A DNA stretch of 64,000 nt from Streptosporangium lutulentum (GCF_030811455.1 NZ_JAUSQU010000001.1:9982001-10046000), one strand, 5' to 3'; counted from the first letter of the stretch, positions 16,628-25,392 are shown. Notes: generated by a model from the letters alone, not told the origin. Translations and numbers: made by a program.

Positions 16628-17902
16628 GTGAGGATCCTCCACGTCAGTGACTGTTACCTACCGCGTCTGGGTGGGATCGAGGTGCAGGTCGGCGATCTGA
16701 TCCGGATGCAGCGGGAGGCGGGTCACGAAGTCGAGGTGGCGACCGCCACCCCGGGCGCCCCCCTCCCCGGAGTGCACAGAATCATCGCGAAACTCCCCTT
16801 TGATCTGCCCGTCCATCCTTTCGGGGTCGGCCACATGCTGCGGCTGATGAGAGCCCGGCGTCCCGATGTGGTGCACGTGCACACGGGGGCGGTCTCGCCG
16901 TTCGCCTGGATGGGCGTGCGCGCGGCCGTACGCGCGGGGCTGCCCGTGGTCGTGACCGTGCACAGCATGTGGGACCCGATCACCCGGCTCGTCTACCGCG
17001 GGCTGCGGCTGCTGTTCGAGTGGCATCGCTGGGGGCTGGTGGGCACCGCGGTGAGCGAGGCCGCCGCCCGGCCGATCCGCGCGGTGGCCGGGCGGAGGGT
17101 GCCGGTGCACGTGATCTCCAACGGGCTGGACGTCTCCGGCTGGCGTTCCGACGGTGAGGCGGGGTCGGCCGGCGCCGCGGGACCCGACGAGGCGGTGGAG
17201 CCCGTCGAATCCGTGTCCTCCGCCGATCCGGCGCGTTCCCCCGAGGCGGTACGGCTCACCGACTCCGGGCCCCCCTCCGATCCCGTACGGCGGGAGCCGG
17301 GCGATGAGCCGGTGCACGTCGTCGCCGTGGGGCGGCTGGCGCCACGCAAGCAGCCGATCCGGCTGCTCAAGCTGATGAGGGAGGCCCGCGCCCGGGTGCC
17401 GCAGGAGACGCCCATGCGGGTCACCATCGTCGGCGACGGTCCGGCGCGCTCGCAGATGGAGCGCTACCTGCGCGCCAACGACATGACCGGCTGGGTGTCG
17501 ATGCCCGGCCGCTACAGCCGTGAGCGGATTCACGACCTGCTCGTCTCCGCGGACGTGTTCGTCGCGCCCGCGCCCCGGGAGTCCTTCGGGCTGGCGGCGC
17601 TGGAGGCGAGGGTGGCGGGGGTCCCGGTGGTGGCGCGGACGCAGAGCGGGGTGGCCGACTTCGTCCGGCAGGGCAAGGAAGGGCTGCTCGGGCGAGACTT
17701 CGACGGCCTGGTCGCGTCGGTGGCCAGGCTGGTCCGCGACCGCGAACTGCGCGAGTCGATCGCGGCGCACAACCGCGAGACCGAGCCCGTCCGGAGTTCC
17801 TGGCCGGTGGTGCTGGAGGGCTTCGAAAGCTGCTACCGGGCGGCGGGCCAGGGCTCCGGCCTGAAGACCGGGGGTGAAGGCCCGCGCGGGAGCGACCGCT
17901 AG
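16628..17902 (+). CDS. Family 4 glycosyltransferase
   Basis: A 424-residue GT-B retaining glycosyltransferase. The start VRILHVSDCYLPRLGGIEVQV (GTG 16628) is the family acceptor-side glycine-rich beginning; the C-terminal donor-binding half has VGRLAPRKQPIRLLKL, IVGDGPARSQMERY and ESFGLAALEARVAGVPVVA with the E-x7-E motif. Between the two halves (about 174-226) lies a low-complexity Ala/Pro/Ser/Asp-rich insertion. It diverges from the PIG-L deacetylase gene (71-bp gap), a pairing that suggests addition and deacetylation of an amino sugar on a lipid carrier. An ATG at 16607 is possible. Confidence 0.88.
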   Translation: MRILHVSDCYLPRLGGIEVQVGDLIRMQREAGHEVEVATATPGAPLPGVHRIIAKLPFDLPVHPFGVGHMLRLMRARRPDVVHVHTGAVSPFAWMGVRAAVRAGLPVVVTVHSMWDPITRLVYRGLRLLFEWHRWGLVGTAVSEAAARPIRAVAGRRVPVHVISNGLDVSGWRSDGEAGSAGAAGPDEAVEPVESVSSADPARSPEAVRLTDSGPPSDPVRREPGDEPVHVVAVGRLAPRKQPIRLLKLMREARARVPQETPMRVTIVGDGPARSQMERYLRANDMTGWVSMPGRYSRERIHDLLVSADVFVAPAPRESFGLAALEARVAGVPVVARTQSGVADFVRQGKEGLLGRDFDGLVASVARLVRDRELRESIAAHNRETEPVRSSWPVVLEGFESCYRAAGQGSGLKTGGEGPRGSDR

Positions 17903-18012
17903 CACGCGAGCGCGCCCTGACCTTCGAAACCGCGACGAAGCCGGTGCTCGCGGCCGGGCGCGACGTTTGAGGCGGTGTCACGGCGAAGGTGACGAAGAGA
18001 CGGGATGTGACG

Positions 18013-18046
18013 CGCGGAGCCCCCGCCGCGTGGCGGGGGCTCCGCG
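18013..18046. terminator. Bidirectional terminator hairpin 1
   Basis: Perfect 15-bp stem (CGCGGAGCCCCCGCC with its complement) and a 4-base GCGT loop, placed between the converging GT4 and lipoprotein genes. There is no U-run, so it would be of the GC-rich actinomycete type. Confidence 0.75.
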
Positions 18047-18052
18047 ATGTTC

Positions 18053-18104
18053 GGTACGGTCGCCGCGCCGCACTGCCCCCCGCAGGCGGAGCGGCGACCG
18101 TACC
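18053..18104. terminator. Bidirectional terminator hairpin 2
   Basis: Six bases after hairpin 1. Outer stem GGTACGGTCGCCGC (18053-18066) with 18091-18104 is perfect, and an inner extension (18068-18076 with 18082-18089) continues it past one mismatch and one bulge to a loop of five C. Together the two hairpins isolate the converging transcripts. Confidence 0.7.
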
Positions 18105-18139
18105 CGGGTGCATCCTGTCACCAGGAGGCACGGGTCACG

Positions 18140-18532
18140 CTAGGAACAGGCGGAGGCGAGCTTGGTGGTGGCCTCCTGGAGCTTCGTGGTCATCGTGCCG
18201 GCGGCCGCGGCGGCGGCGGCCGGGTCGCTCGGGTCGATCTTGAGTCCTTCGAGCGACGTGGCGAGGTCGTTGAGCGCGGTGGCCACCTCGCCGTCGGCGG
18301 TGCCCGCCAGGGTCTTCAGGTCGGCGGAGAGCTTGGCGGTGGCCTCGTTGAACTTGTTCAGGTCACCCGCGCTGGATGCCGCGGCGGCGGAGTAGTCCGT
18401 GAAGGACTTCGTCCACGCGGCGTCGGTGCAGATCTCGCTGCCGGCGGACCCGCCGCAGGCGGCGGTCATCGATATGAGAGCGACCCCCGCGAGGGCGACG
18501 GAGACACGGCGGGGGGTGAGGGCGCTGAACAT
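18140..18532 (-). CDS. Small lipoprotein
   Basis: A 130-residue protein with a lipoprotein signal: basic start MFSALTPRRVS, hydrophobic core, and lipobox-like MTAAC giving a lipidated Cys near residue 26. The mature part is Ala/Thr/Lys-rich and alpha-helical (EATAKLSADLKTLAGTADGEV), probably a short helical bundle on the outer face of the membrane. It has a second Cys near residue 35 and one near the C-terminus that could pair. No characterised family recognised. It diverges from the permease gene and ends at the double hairpin. Confidence 0.8.
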   Translation of the reverse strand: MFSALTPRRVSVALAGVALISMTAACGGSAGSEICTDAAWTKSFTDYSAAAASSAGDLNKFNEATAKLSADLKTLAGTADGEVATALNDLATSLEGLKIDPSDPAAAAAAAGTMTTKLQEATTKLASACS

Positions 18533-18665
18533 TTCTGCCTTTCATTGCATTCGGGTACAGACGGAACCCTAGGAAAACGCCCTTGCGGATCGCTTTCACG
18601 ATGCTTGCAGGAGTGACTCCTGTGACTCGGTGTGATGACCGTCCTCCGGTGGGTAAGAGGGGGGT

Positions 18666-20006
18666 ATGGCTGAGGCGATCGTCGATTCAGGTTCCGGCCA
18701 GCACTCGCTCAAACGGGTGATCGGGCGCAGGGTCCTGCTGTTGTTCGTGGTGGGCGACATCCTCGGGGCGGGGATCTACGCCCTGGTCGGGAAGGTCGCC
18801 GGGTACGTCGGCGGGGCGCTGTGGCTGCCCTTCCTCGTGGCCTTCGTGCTGGCCGCGTTGACGGCGACCGCCTACGCGGAACTGGTCGGGAAGTATCCCC
18901 AGGCCGCCGGGGCGGCTCTCTACGTGAACAAGGCGTTCAACGTCCCCTTCGTCACCTTCATCGTGGCCTTCGCCGTGATGATGAGCGGGATCACCTCGGC
19001 GAGCGCCGCGGCGCGGGCGTTCGGGGGCAATTATCTCGCGGAGTTCGTCACGCTCCCGGTGATCGTCGGAGCGTTCATCTTCCTCGGCCTGGTGACGCTG
19101 GTGAACTTCATCGGCATCTCCGAGTCCGTCAAGGTCAACGTGGTTCTGACGGTCATCGAGGCGTTCGGCCTGCTGGTCATCATCGCGATCGGCGTCTACG
19201 CGCTACTGTCCGGACAGGGCGAGCCCGCCCGCGCCCTGGAGTTCCACCCCGCCAACGGCGCGTTCCTCGGCGTCCTGGGCGGTACGGCCCTCGCCTTCTA
19301 CGCGCTGCTCGGCTTCGAGGACTCGGTCAACCTCGCGGAGGAGTCCAAGGATCCGCAGCGCGACTTTCCCCGCGCGCTCTTCGGCGGCCTGATCGTCGCC
19401 GGGCTGATCTACGTGGCGGTCGCGTTCACCGCGACCATGCTGGTGGACACCCGGACGCTGGAGAGCTCGACCGGCCCGTTGCTGGAGGTTGTCAAGGTCG
19501 CCGGTCTGGCGTTCCCGCCCAAGCTGTTCGCGCTGATCGCGCTGCTGGCGGTGGGCAACACCGCACTGATCAACATGCTCATGGCCTCACGGCTGGTGTA
19601 CGGCATGGCGCGGGAGGGGATCGTGCCGAAGATCTTCGCGGCGGTCCATCCGGCGAGGTCCACCCCGTGGGTGTCCATCGTGTTCACCGTGGGCATCGCG
19701 GCGGTGCTGGTCGCGACCGGAGACGTGGGCAACCTGGCGGACACGACGGTGCTTCTGCTGCTGTGCGTGTTCGTGATGGTCAACGTGGCCGTGCTGATCC
19801 TCCGTAAGGACCGGGTGGAGCATGACCACTTCCGGGCGCCGAGCTGGATGCCCGTCCTGGGCGCGCTGGTCTGCCTCGTCCTGGTGCTGCCGATCACGGG
19901 CCGGGGCGCCGACGTCTATCTCCGCGCGGGCGTTCTGATCGCGATCGGTGTGATTCTCTGGTTCGTCAACCGGTTGTTCTTGTCAGAAGGGGAGCACCCG
20001 TCCTGA
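18666..20006 (+). CDS. APC-superfamily amino-acid permease
   Basis: A 446-residue inner-membrane transporter with about twelve helices. The first helix carries the APC signature VVGDILGAGIYALVGKVAG; FYALLGFEDSVNLAEESKDPQRDFPRAL in the middle is the conserved loop of cationic/other amino-acid permeases, and SRLVYGMAREGIVPKIFAAVHPARSTPW precedes the later helices. The substrate cannot be told. It is transcribed away from the lipoprotein gene across a 133-bp divergent region and is followed by a long gap before the STAS genes, so it appears monocistronic. Confidence 0.9.
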   Translation: MAEAIVDSGSGQHSLKRVIGRRVLLLFVVGDILGAGIYALVGKVAGYVGGALWLPFLVAFVLAALTATAYAELVGKYPQAAGAALYVNKAFNVPFVTFIVAFAVMMSGITSASAAARAFGGNYLAEFVTLPVIVGAFIFLGLVTLVNFIGISESVKVNVVLTVIEAFGLLVIIAIGVYALLSGQGEPARALEFHPANGAFLGVLGGTALAFYALLGFEDSVNLAEESKDPQRDFPRALFGGLIVAGLIYVAVAFTATMLVDTRTLESSTGPLLEVVKVAGLAFPPKLFALIALLAVGNTALINMLMASRLVYGMAREGIVPKIFAAVHPARSTPWVSIVFTVGIAAVLVATGDVGNLADTTVLLLLCVFVMVNVAVLILRKDRVEHDHFRAPSWMPVLGALVCLVLVLPITGRGADVYLRAGVLIAIGVILWFVNRLFLSEGEHPS

Positions 20007-20458
20007 GGGCGTGCGCAGATCAAGGGAGATCGGTTTGCGGGGCGGGCGGGGTTTTTGGGTGATTAATACCTTTTTCATGTTGTACTCCCTCTTTGTTGGA
20101 GTTTGAGAGAGACTACGTCAACCGGCCGACGTTTTCGAAGGCTTTTTGATGACCGTCCGCAGGTTCCGGGTAAAATTTTCCGGCCGTGACCTGCCGACAT
20201 CGCGTGATCGCGGTGAAGCGGCGGCCCTCCGCCGTCCCGAAGGGCCGCCGCCGGGCCCGGTTCCGCCCGTCACGGTGCGCGGCGAACGCGCCGGGGCCGC
20301 CTCGTGTCCCACGCCGTACGCGGCGACCGGAGGCATCCCGGGGGCCGCGACCGCGATCACGCGCGGGTTTCCCGTGCCGGCCGTTCTTCCGGCGGGTCTC
20401 CTTCGTTGGGTTAGCCCCGTGTGTCTGGGGCACCGGTGACATGAGAGGGGGGAAACCC
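20007..20458. other. Long leader region before the STAS genes, no gene seen
   Basis: 452 bp. The first 150 bp are AT-rich for this genome (a run near 20065-20105 and TTTTTGATG near 20143) and are a likely promoter area; GGGTAA at 20168-20173 resembles a SigB-type -10 element but lacks a matching -35. The later 250 bp are GC-rich and could encode only frames without recognisable features. Confidence 0.4.
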
Positions 20459-20833
20459 ATGTCGGATACTCCGGTTGATTCGAGATTTCACGTGCGGACC
20501 GACAGGGGTGATCGCTGCACAACCCTGCACGCGACGGGCGCGCTGGACTACGGATCCTCCCCGCTCCTTAAGGAACAGACCGACGCCGTTCTGAAGTCGG
20601 CGGACCACCCTCGCCTGGTGATCGACCTCACCGAGGTCACCTTCTGCGACTCGACAGGCTACGGTGTGCTGATGTATGCCCTGGCCCATATCCGGAGCAT
20701 GGCGGGCTCGTTGATCCTCGTGGGCATCCCGTCCATCATGAGGCAGCGGCTGAACCGCCTCGGAGTGGGAGGATTGTTCGACACCCGTGGCACGGTCGAG
20801 GAGGCGATGAACGCGTTTCCCGCCACCGGCTGA
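20459..20833 (+). CDS. STAS-domain anti-sigma factor antagonist 1
   Basis: A 124-residue single STAS domain of the SpoIIAA/RsbV type. LVIDLTEVTFCDSTGYGVLMYAL contains the conserved D-S-(T/S)-G loop whose Ser is the expected phosphorylation site of an RsbW-type kinase. In its unphosphorylated form such a protein binds the anti-sigma kinase and frees the sigma factor. The ATG at 20459 follows GAGAGGGGGG with good spacing and is preferred to ATG 20441. A second STAS gene follows. No kinase or sigma-B gene is present in the window, so the partner is encoded elsewhere. Confidence 0.88.
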   Translation: MSDTPVDSRFHVRTDRGDRCTTLHATGALDYGSSPLLKEQTDAVLKSADHPRLVIDLTEVTFCDSTGYGVLMYALAHIRSMAGSLILVGIPSIMRQRLNRLGVGGLFDTRGTVEEAMNAFPATG

Positions 20834-20929
20834 AGGCGTGTGGAGATGCGCTGCACGCGCGCTATTCGGTCCGGCCTGCCCCATATGAGAAAGTTGCAGG
20901 GCTGGGAAGGGCAGGGCAGAAGGTTGGAC

Positions 20930-21295
20930 ATGTCCATCGAAAATGGACCGGAGTCGGTTTTCACCGCCACCTCCGGACTGCACGGTACGACGCTTGTCGT
21001 GCAGGCGAGCGGAGAGCTGGACTACTACCACACGCCGGTGCTGCGAGCGGAGCTGGACAAGGCATGGAAGGCCCTGCGGTCACCGACTCTGATCCTCGAC
21101 CTCTCGGCTCTCACCTTCTGTGACTCCTCCGGAATGGGCGAGCTGCTCCAGGCACGTCACCACGGCCTGAACGAGGGCGTCCGGCTCATCCTCACCGGGG
21201 TCCAGGGCAACCTGGCACGCCGGCTCAATCTCGCCGGACTGACCCAGGTCTTCGAGGTGCTCCCCTCCGTGACGGACGCGCTCGAGGTCGCCTGA
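20930..21295 (+). CDS. STAS-domain anti-sigma factor antagonist 2
   Basis: A 121-residue STAS protein paralogous to its upstream neighbour. LILDLSALTFCDSSGMGELLQARH carries the phosphorylatable Ser in the DSSG loop, and VLRAELDKAW and LNLAGLTQVFEVLPSVTDAL match the rest of the fold. The start at ATG 20930 has AGAAGG upstream; an open extension to 20840 exists but looks non-family. The pair probably integrates two inputs to one anti-sigma network or serves two networks (inference). Confidence 0.88.
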   Translation: MSIENGPESVFTATSGLHGTTLVVQASGELDYYHTPVLRAELDKAWKALRSPTLILDLSALTFCDSSGMGELLQARHHGLNEGVRLILTGVQGNLARRLNLAGLTQVFEVLPSVTDALEVA

Positions 21296-21403
21296 AAGGC
21301 CCGGGAGAGCGAAAGGCACGCCCCGGAGGGGACGGGCGGTCCCGCCCGGGCCCTCCACGCCGCCACCTGGAATAACCCGGTGACGGGCGGGGTTGGCGCG
21401 GTC

Positions 21404-22132
21404 ATGGAGCCGATAACACGTGGACGTGTCCGGGTCGAACGCGGGGCCAAGAGAGTAAGGGCCTTCCTCGGCGGCCGGGCGATCGCCGACACCACCCGGG
21501 TGCTGCTGGTGTGGGAGGTGCCCTACTACCCGACCTACTACTTCCCCCGGGATGACGTCGCCGTAGAGTTGAAGCCCAACGGCCGGACCTCGCACGTGCC
21601 CAGCCGCGGTGACTCGGTGCTGTACGACGTGGAGGGTGTGACCGACGCCGCGCTGGCCTACCCGAACTCCCCGATCGAGGAACTGCGCGACCACGTCCGG
21701 CTGGACTGGGAGGCGATGGACGCCTGGTTCGAGGAGGACGAGGAGGTCTACTACCACGTCCGCGACCCCTACACCCGGGTGGACATCCTGCCCTCCTCCC
21801 GGCGCGTGCGGGTCGAGGTGGACGGCGTGACCGTCGCCGACTCCCACAACCCCCGGATCCTCTTCGAGACCGGCCTGCCGCCGCGCTACTACCTTCCCAA
21901 GACCGACGTCCGCCTGGACCTGCTCACTCCCACCGACACCGTGACCAGGTGCCCGTACAAGGGAGAGGCCGAGTACTGGAAGGTGAACGGGCACGCGGAC
22001 CTGGCCTGGTCCTACCGGACCCCGCTGGAGGAGAGCCAGCGCATCGCCGGACTGATCTCCTTCTACAACGAGAAGGTCGACATCTACGTGAACGGCGTCA
22101 TCCAGGAACGCCCGAAGACGAAGTTCGCCTGA
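21404..22132 (+). CDS. Double DUF427 domain protein
   Basis: A 242-residue protein containing two DUF427 units. The first (about 5-115) runs from VRVERGAKRVRAFLGGRAIADTTR through WEVPYYPTYYFPRDDV and SRGDSVLYDVEG; the second (about 130-235) repeats the pattern with VRVEVDGVTVADSHNPRILFETGLPPRYYLP, CPYKGEAEYWKV and YNEKVDIYVNGV. The family has no established biochemical function. An in-frame GTG at 21380 is possible; ATG 21404 gives the normal N-terminus. It may form a loose transcription unit with the STAS genes (108-bp gap). Confidence 0.87.
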   Translation: MEPITRGRVRVERGAKRVRAFLGGRAIADTTRVLLVWEVPYYPTYYFPRDDVAVELKPNGRTSHVPSRGDSVLYDVEGVTDAALAYPNSPIEELRDHVRLDWEAMDAWFEEDEEVYYHVRDPYTRVDILPSSRRVRVEVDGVTVADSHNPRILFETGLPPRYYLPKTDVRLDLLTPTDTVTRCPYKGEAEYWKVNGHADLAWSYRTPLEESQRIAGLISFYNEKVDIYVNGVIQERPKTKFA

Positions 22133-22517
22133 GGCCGGCGGCCCCAGGTTCTCGGCCGGAGGGCGCGGACGGAGCGACGACGGACGCCTCCGCGCCGACG
22201 AACGTCTCCGTGCCCGTCCGTGCCCGCGAACACGGAGGCGCCGGGGACGGGTGGATCCCTCGCGACGTGGAAGAGGGTGTCTCCTTCGGCCAGGGGGCGC
22301 CGGCGGGCGCGCGGATCCCTCGCGACGCCGGAGAAGGATCTCCTTCGGCGCCGGAAGGCGTCAAAAAGGGAGCGGACGGCCTGAGGGGCTCCGGAGATCG
22401 AGCGGCACAGGCTCACGAGGCGGACGCGGACGCTGGACGACCTGGATCCTTTTCACGGTCCCGCTCCATTCTGGGCTTGCATCATCGGGTGTTACCCATG
22501 TGAAGCCCAAGAATCAC
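22133..22517. other. Repeat-containing intergenic region
   Basis: About 385 bp between converging genes with no credible gene. It contains two copies of GGATCCCTCGCGACG, at 22253-22267 and 22313-22327 (60-bp spacing), each followed by a CTCCTTCGGC element (22281 and 22340). These form a degenerate 60-bp tandem duplication. Confidence 0.55.
22253..22350 (+). repeat. 60-bp direct repeat in non-coding DNA
   Basis: The 15-mer GGATCCCTCGCGACG is perfectly repeated at 22253 and 22313; the trailing CTCCTTCGGC is repeated 59 bp apart. No coding frame is convincingly maintained. Confidence 0.7.
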
Positions 22518-22802
22518 CTATCTGCGTATCACATGAAGCACACTAGCCACACGCTCCGCAGCTGTGGCGACATCTTCGGCATGTCCGATGCGGCCGGCCC
22601 AGGACAGCCAGAACCACCACTCGCCGTCGTCCTCGTAGGCGGCGAGGACGTCCTCGGTCCTCGCCGGAGCCATCGGGTTGATCACGTGGAGGCGTGGGAA
22701 CAGCCCCGCCGGCGATCTCAGGCACACCTGGAAGGCGTGCGCCTCCAACTGTGCGGCCAACCGCTGCAGATGGTCGACGGCCTCGCCGCGCTCTGCCATC
22801 AT
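22518..22802 (-). CDS. Small conserved-looking cytoplasmic protein, unknown function
   Basis: A 94-residue protein with coding-type third-position G/C. It contains LQRLAAQLEAHAFQVCLRSPAG, LHVINPMAPARTEDVLAAYEDDGEWWFWLSWAGRIG and AEDVATAAERVASVLHVI, a compact alpha/beta pattern with a Trp-rich strand. ATG 22802 is chosen because CAGGAG lies about eight bases upstream; 22832 is an alternative. It is divergent from the HTH-TPR regulator gene (228-bp gap). I recall similar small proteins next to such regulators in related actinomycetes, but I cannot assign a function. Confidence 0.65.
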   Translation of the reverse strand: MMAERGEAVDHLQRLAAQLEAHAFQVCLRSPAGLFPRLHVINPMAPARTEDVLAAYEDDGEWWFWLSWAGRIGHAEDVATAAERVASVLHVIRR

Positions 22803-23030
22803 CCCGATCACTCCTGGCGGACGCTGGGACATGCTTCTCTGCAGAGTGCGGTTTTATGGCAGATCGGGCAATCGTCCTTTCTCCCGTCCGAGGCCGGATC
22901 AGTGGAATAGACAGGAAACTCCTCGATGTTCCGTGGGAAAACCACGAATAAAGGGAATGCAATGCACAGGCGTGCTTACGCTGTGGTGCGTCCTCGTTAA
23001 CCTTGTGTAAACAGCGACTGGAGGGGTGCC

Positions 23031-24464
23031 GTGGCGCGAGGTGAGCATTCGCCCGCATGTGCACGACGATGGCGCGAACAGGCGGAGTCCCGGCAGTGGA
23101 CGCCTTGGCAGACCGCCCAGGCCATCCACGGTTGCTGTGGGGTCAGCCTGCTCAAGGCGCACCGGCTGGCCAGGGGGTGGTCGGCCAGGCAGTCCGTCCA
23201 GGAGCTGGAGGAGCTCTGCGAGCGCCAGAACCTCGGCGAGGCCAGGGCCAGCATCGACCTTCTCAACGCCTGGGAGAACAACCGGGCCAGACCGCGCCCG
23301 CAGACCATCGACCTGCTCGCCCGGCTCTACCGCGCCAACTCGGTACGTCTCGGCCTGGCGGGAGACTACTGCGACGACGACGACGGGGCCAGGGTCGTGG
23401 TCGTCTCGGGTGCCGAGGGCCGCACGCCGTACCAGACGGAGGACCGGGCCGACGACGACATGGAGCGCCGCGCGCTGTTCCACCACGCGCTGCTCGGCTC
23501 CCGGTTCGTGATGACCGGGCGGCTGCTGGCCGAGGTCGAGCGGACCCGCCAGGACCTGGACCGCACGCTCGCCGTCGCCACCGTCTCCGAGGAGCAGCTC
23601 GACCGGCTCGACGAGCAGGTGCTGCGCTACCGCCGCGAGTACATCACCAGCGCGCCGCTGCCCATGCTCTACCGGATGATGCTGGAGCTGTCGGACGTCC
23701 GGACGCTCTCGGCTGCCCGCCAGCCCGCGATGGCCCAGCGGCGCCTGCTCAACGCCACCGTGATGCTGGCGCTGCTGTCGGCCGACGCGCTGATGAAGCT
23801 CGGCGACACCCGCCAGGCCCACGCCTGGTACGGCACCGCGCGCACCGCCTCCGACGACATGGGCGACGTGCGGCTGCGTGCCCTCGTCCGGGCGCAGCAG
23901 GCGATGCTTCCCTACTACTACGGTGATCTGGCCGAGACCGTACGGCTGGCACGCGAGGCCAGGATGCTGGCCGGAAGCGCGCCCAGCTCCCCGGCGGCGC
24001 TCGGCGCGGCGGCGGAGGCGCGGGCACTGGCCCACATGGGCGAGCACAAGGCCGCCAGGGTCGCGCTGGCCGAGGCCGAGCGGATCTTCGCCAGGATGCC
24101 CCCGGAGGGCCACGACCACCTGGCCTTCCGCTTCTCCGAGCGGCGGCTGCAGTTCTACCGGATCGGCACCCTGATCGAGCTGGGCGAGGAGGTCGACTGG
24201 ACCCCGGGCCCCTCGGGTCCCTACGCCATCGACCCGGTGCTCATCCTGCTCGACCAGGCCGCGCACCTGGTCCGTGACGGCAAGGTCGAGGACGCCTGCA
24301 ACCTGGCGGAGAAGGCCCTGCTCCAGGTGCCGCCGGAGCATCGCACCTCCATCGTGCTCAACCGTGCCCGGTCGCTGCTGTCGGAGGTGCCGGCCGTCAG
24401 ACGCAGGGCGACGGCGGTGCGCCGCCTGACCGACCTGCTCGCCGACGCCGCGCCGGCAAGCTGA
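23031..24464 (+). CDS. HTH transcriptional regulator with TPR-like C-terminus
   Basis: A 477-residue cytoplasmic protein. The N-terminal 110 residues contain a helix-turn-helix-like region (SLLKAHRLARGWSARQSVQELEEL, IDLLNAWENNRARPRPQTIDLLARLYR) typical of actinomycete XRE-type regulators. The remainder is a helical array (repeated A-L pairs; ALMKLGDTRQAHAWYGTA, RALAHMGEHKAARVALAEAE) resembling TPRs that bind a peptide or partner. GTG 23031 is preceded by GGAGGGG. Its TGA overlaps the ATG of the phosphotransferase gene by one base, so the two are translated together. No ligand can be assigned. Confidence 0.85.
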   Translation: MARGEHSPACARRWREQAESRQWTPWQTAQAIHGCCGVSLLKAHRLARGWSARQSVQELEELCERQNLGEARASIDLLNAWENNRARPRPQTIDLLARLYRANSVRLGLAGDYCDDDDGARVVVVSGAEGRTPYQTEDRADDDMERRALFHHALLGSRFVMTGRLLAEVERTRQDLDRTLAVATVSEEQLDRLDEQVLRYRREYITSAPLPMLYRMMLELSDVRTLSAARQPAMAQRRLLNATVMLALLSADALMKLGDTRQAHAWYGTARTASDDMGDVRLRALVRAQQAMLPYYYGDLAETVRLAREARMLAGSAPSSPAALGAAAEARALAHMGEHKAARVALAEAERIFARMPPEGHDHLAFRFSERRLQFYRIGTLIELGEEVDWTPGPSGPYAIDPVLILLDQAAHLVRDGKVEDACNLAEKALLQVPPEHRTSIVLNRARSLLSEVPAVRRRATAVRRLTDLLADAAPAS

Positions 24465-25369
24465 TGGGCTCCCTCGCGGAGGAGGCGTTCACGGTCCTGC
24501 GTGAGGTCTGTGAGGACCTCGGGATCGACCACAGGGACGCCGAGTTGCTGCGGGTGCGGAGCAACGCCGTCTTCAAGCTGCGCAGCGAGATCGTGGTCAG
24601 GATCGCCACCGCGCCCAACGCGCTGACCCGCCTGCCGCTGGTCCTCGCGGTGGCCCGCTGGCTGGCCGAACAGGGGTTCCCCGCGGTGCGTCCGGCCGAT
24701 GAGATCTCCGACCAGCCCGTCGTGCACGAGGGCAGGGTCGTCACCTTCTGGCACTACGTGCCGGCCAGCGGCCGCCCCACCACCACGGAGCTGGGCGAGA
24801 TCCTGCGCAGCCTGCACCTGCTGCCGGTGCCGCCGGTGGCGCTGAAGCGGTTCGCCGACCCGTTGTCCGAGGTGCGCCGGGCCGTGGACCGCTCCGAGGA
24901 GCTCACGCCCAGCCAGCGGGCCTGGCTGCGCGACCGCATCGCGGAGCTGACCGACCGCTGGTCGGGTCTCGGCGTGGACGGCGCCCCGGTGCTGTTGCAC
25001 GGTGACGCCTGGATCGACAACCTGCTGCGCTGCACGGACGGCCACGTGGTGCTCTGCGACTGGGACGGCGTGGCGGTGGGCCCCCGCGAGTGGGACCTGG
25101 TCCACACCTACCACGGCCAGCGCCGCTTCGGCCTGACCGCCGCCGACGTGGACGCCTTCGCCGACGCGTACGGCAGCGACCTGCGTTCGTGGCCCGGGTA
25201 TTCCACCCTCATGGAGGTCCGGGACCTGTACGCGGTGGGCATTCACATCCGCAACGCGGGAGCCGATCCCTTCTCCCGCAGGGAATTGCCCCGGCGGCTG
25301 AATTCCCTCACCCGAGGTGAGCAACATGCCCGGTGGTACATGGCCGAACCCGTTACTGTCTCCCAGTAA
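24464..25369 (+). CDS. APH/choline-kinase-fold phosphotransferase
   Basis: A 301-residue kinase-like protein of the aminoglycoside phosphotransferase superfamily. Catalytic loop VLLHGDAWIDNLL contains the expected H-G-D-x4-N, and CDWDGVAVGPREWDLVHT contains the metal-binding D-x-D/E equivalent. The N-terminal lobe has FKLRSEIVVRIA with the ATP-binding Lys replaced by an Arg/Ile-rich strand. Whether it acts on an antibiotic, a sugar or a protein is unknown; coupling to the HTH-TPR regulator gene suggests a regulated cytoplasmic role. Start is ATG 24464 in a TGATG overlap. Confidence 0.85.
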   Translation: MGSLAEEAFTVLREVCEDLGIDHRDAELLRVRSNAVFKLRSEIVVRIATAPNALTRLPLVLAVARWLAEQGFPAVRPADEISDQPVVHEGRVVTFWHYVPASGRPTTTELGEILRSLHLLPVPPVALKRFADPLSEVRRAVDRSEELTPSQRAWLRDRIAELTDRWSGLGVDGAPVLLHGDAWIDNLLRCTDGHVVLCDWDGVAVGPREWDLVHTYHGQRRFGLTAADVDAFADAYGSDLRSWPGYSTLMEVRDLYAVGIHIRNAGADPFSRRELPRRLNSLTRGEQHARWYMAEPVTVSQ

Positions 25370-25392
25370 AGAGCTTTATACGGGGGTAAAGC

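Noticed and set aside
15735..17902. Mycothiol genes mshB and mshA
   Set aside because: The deacetylase and GT4 belong to the right superfamilies, but the flippase-like neighbour and the absence of diagnostic residues make a glycolipid pathway equally likely; gene symbols were withheld.
20168..20173. GGGTAA as a SigB-type -10 element for the STAS genes
   Set aside because: No GTTT-like -35 at 14-16 bp spacing; a single hexamer is not enough.
20113..20460. Minus-strand frame of 115 codons in the leader of the STAS genes
   Set aside because: Basic, low-complexity translation and no ribosome-binding site; more likely leader DNA.
22084..22416. Minus-strand frame of 110 codons through the 60-bp repeat region
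   Set aside because: Arg-rich shadow translation overlapping the end of the DUF427 gene; no recognisable features.
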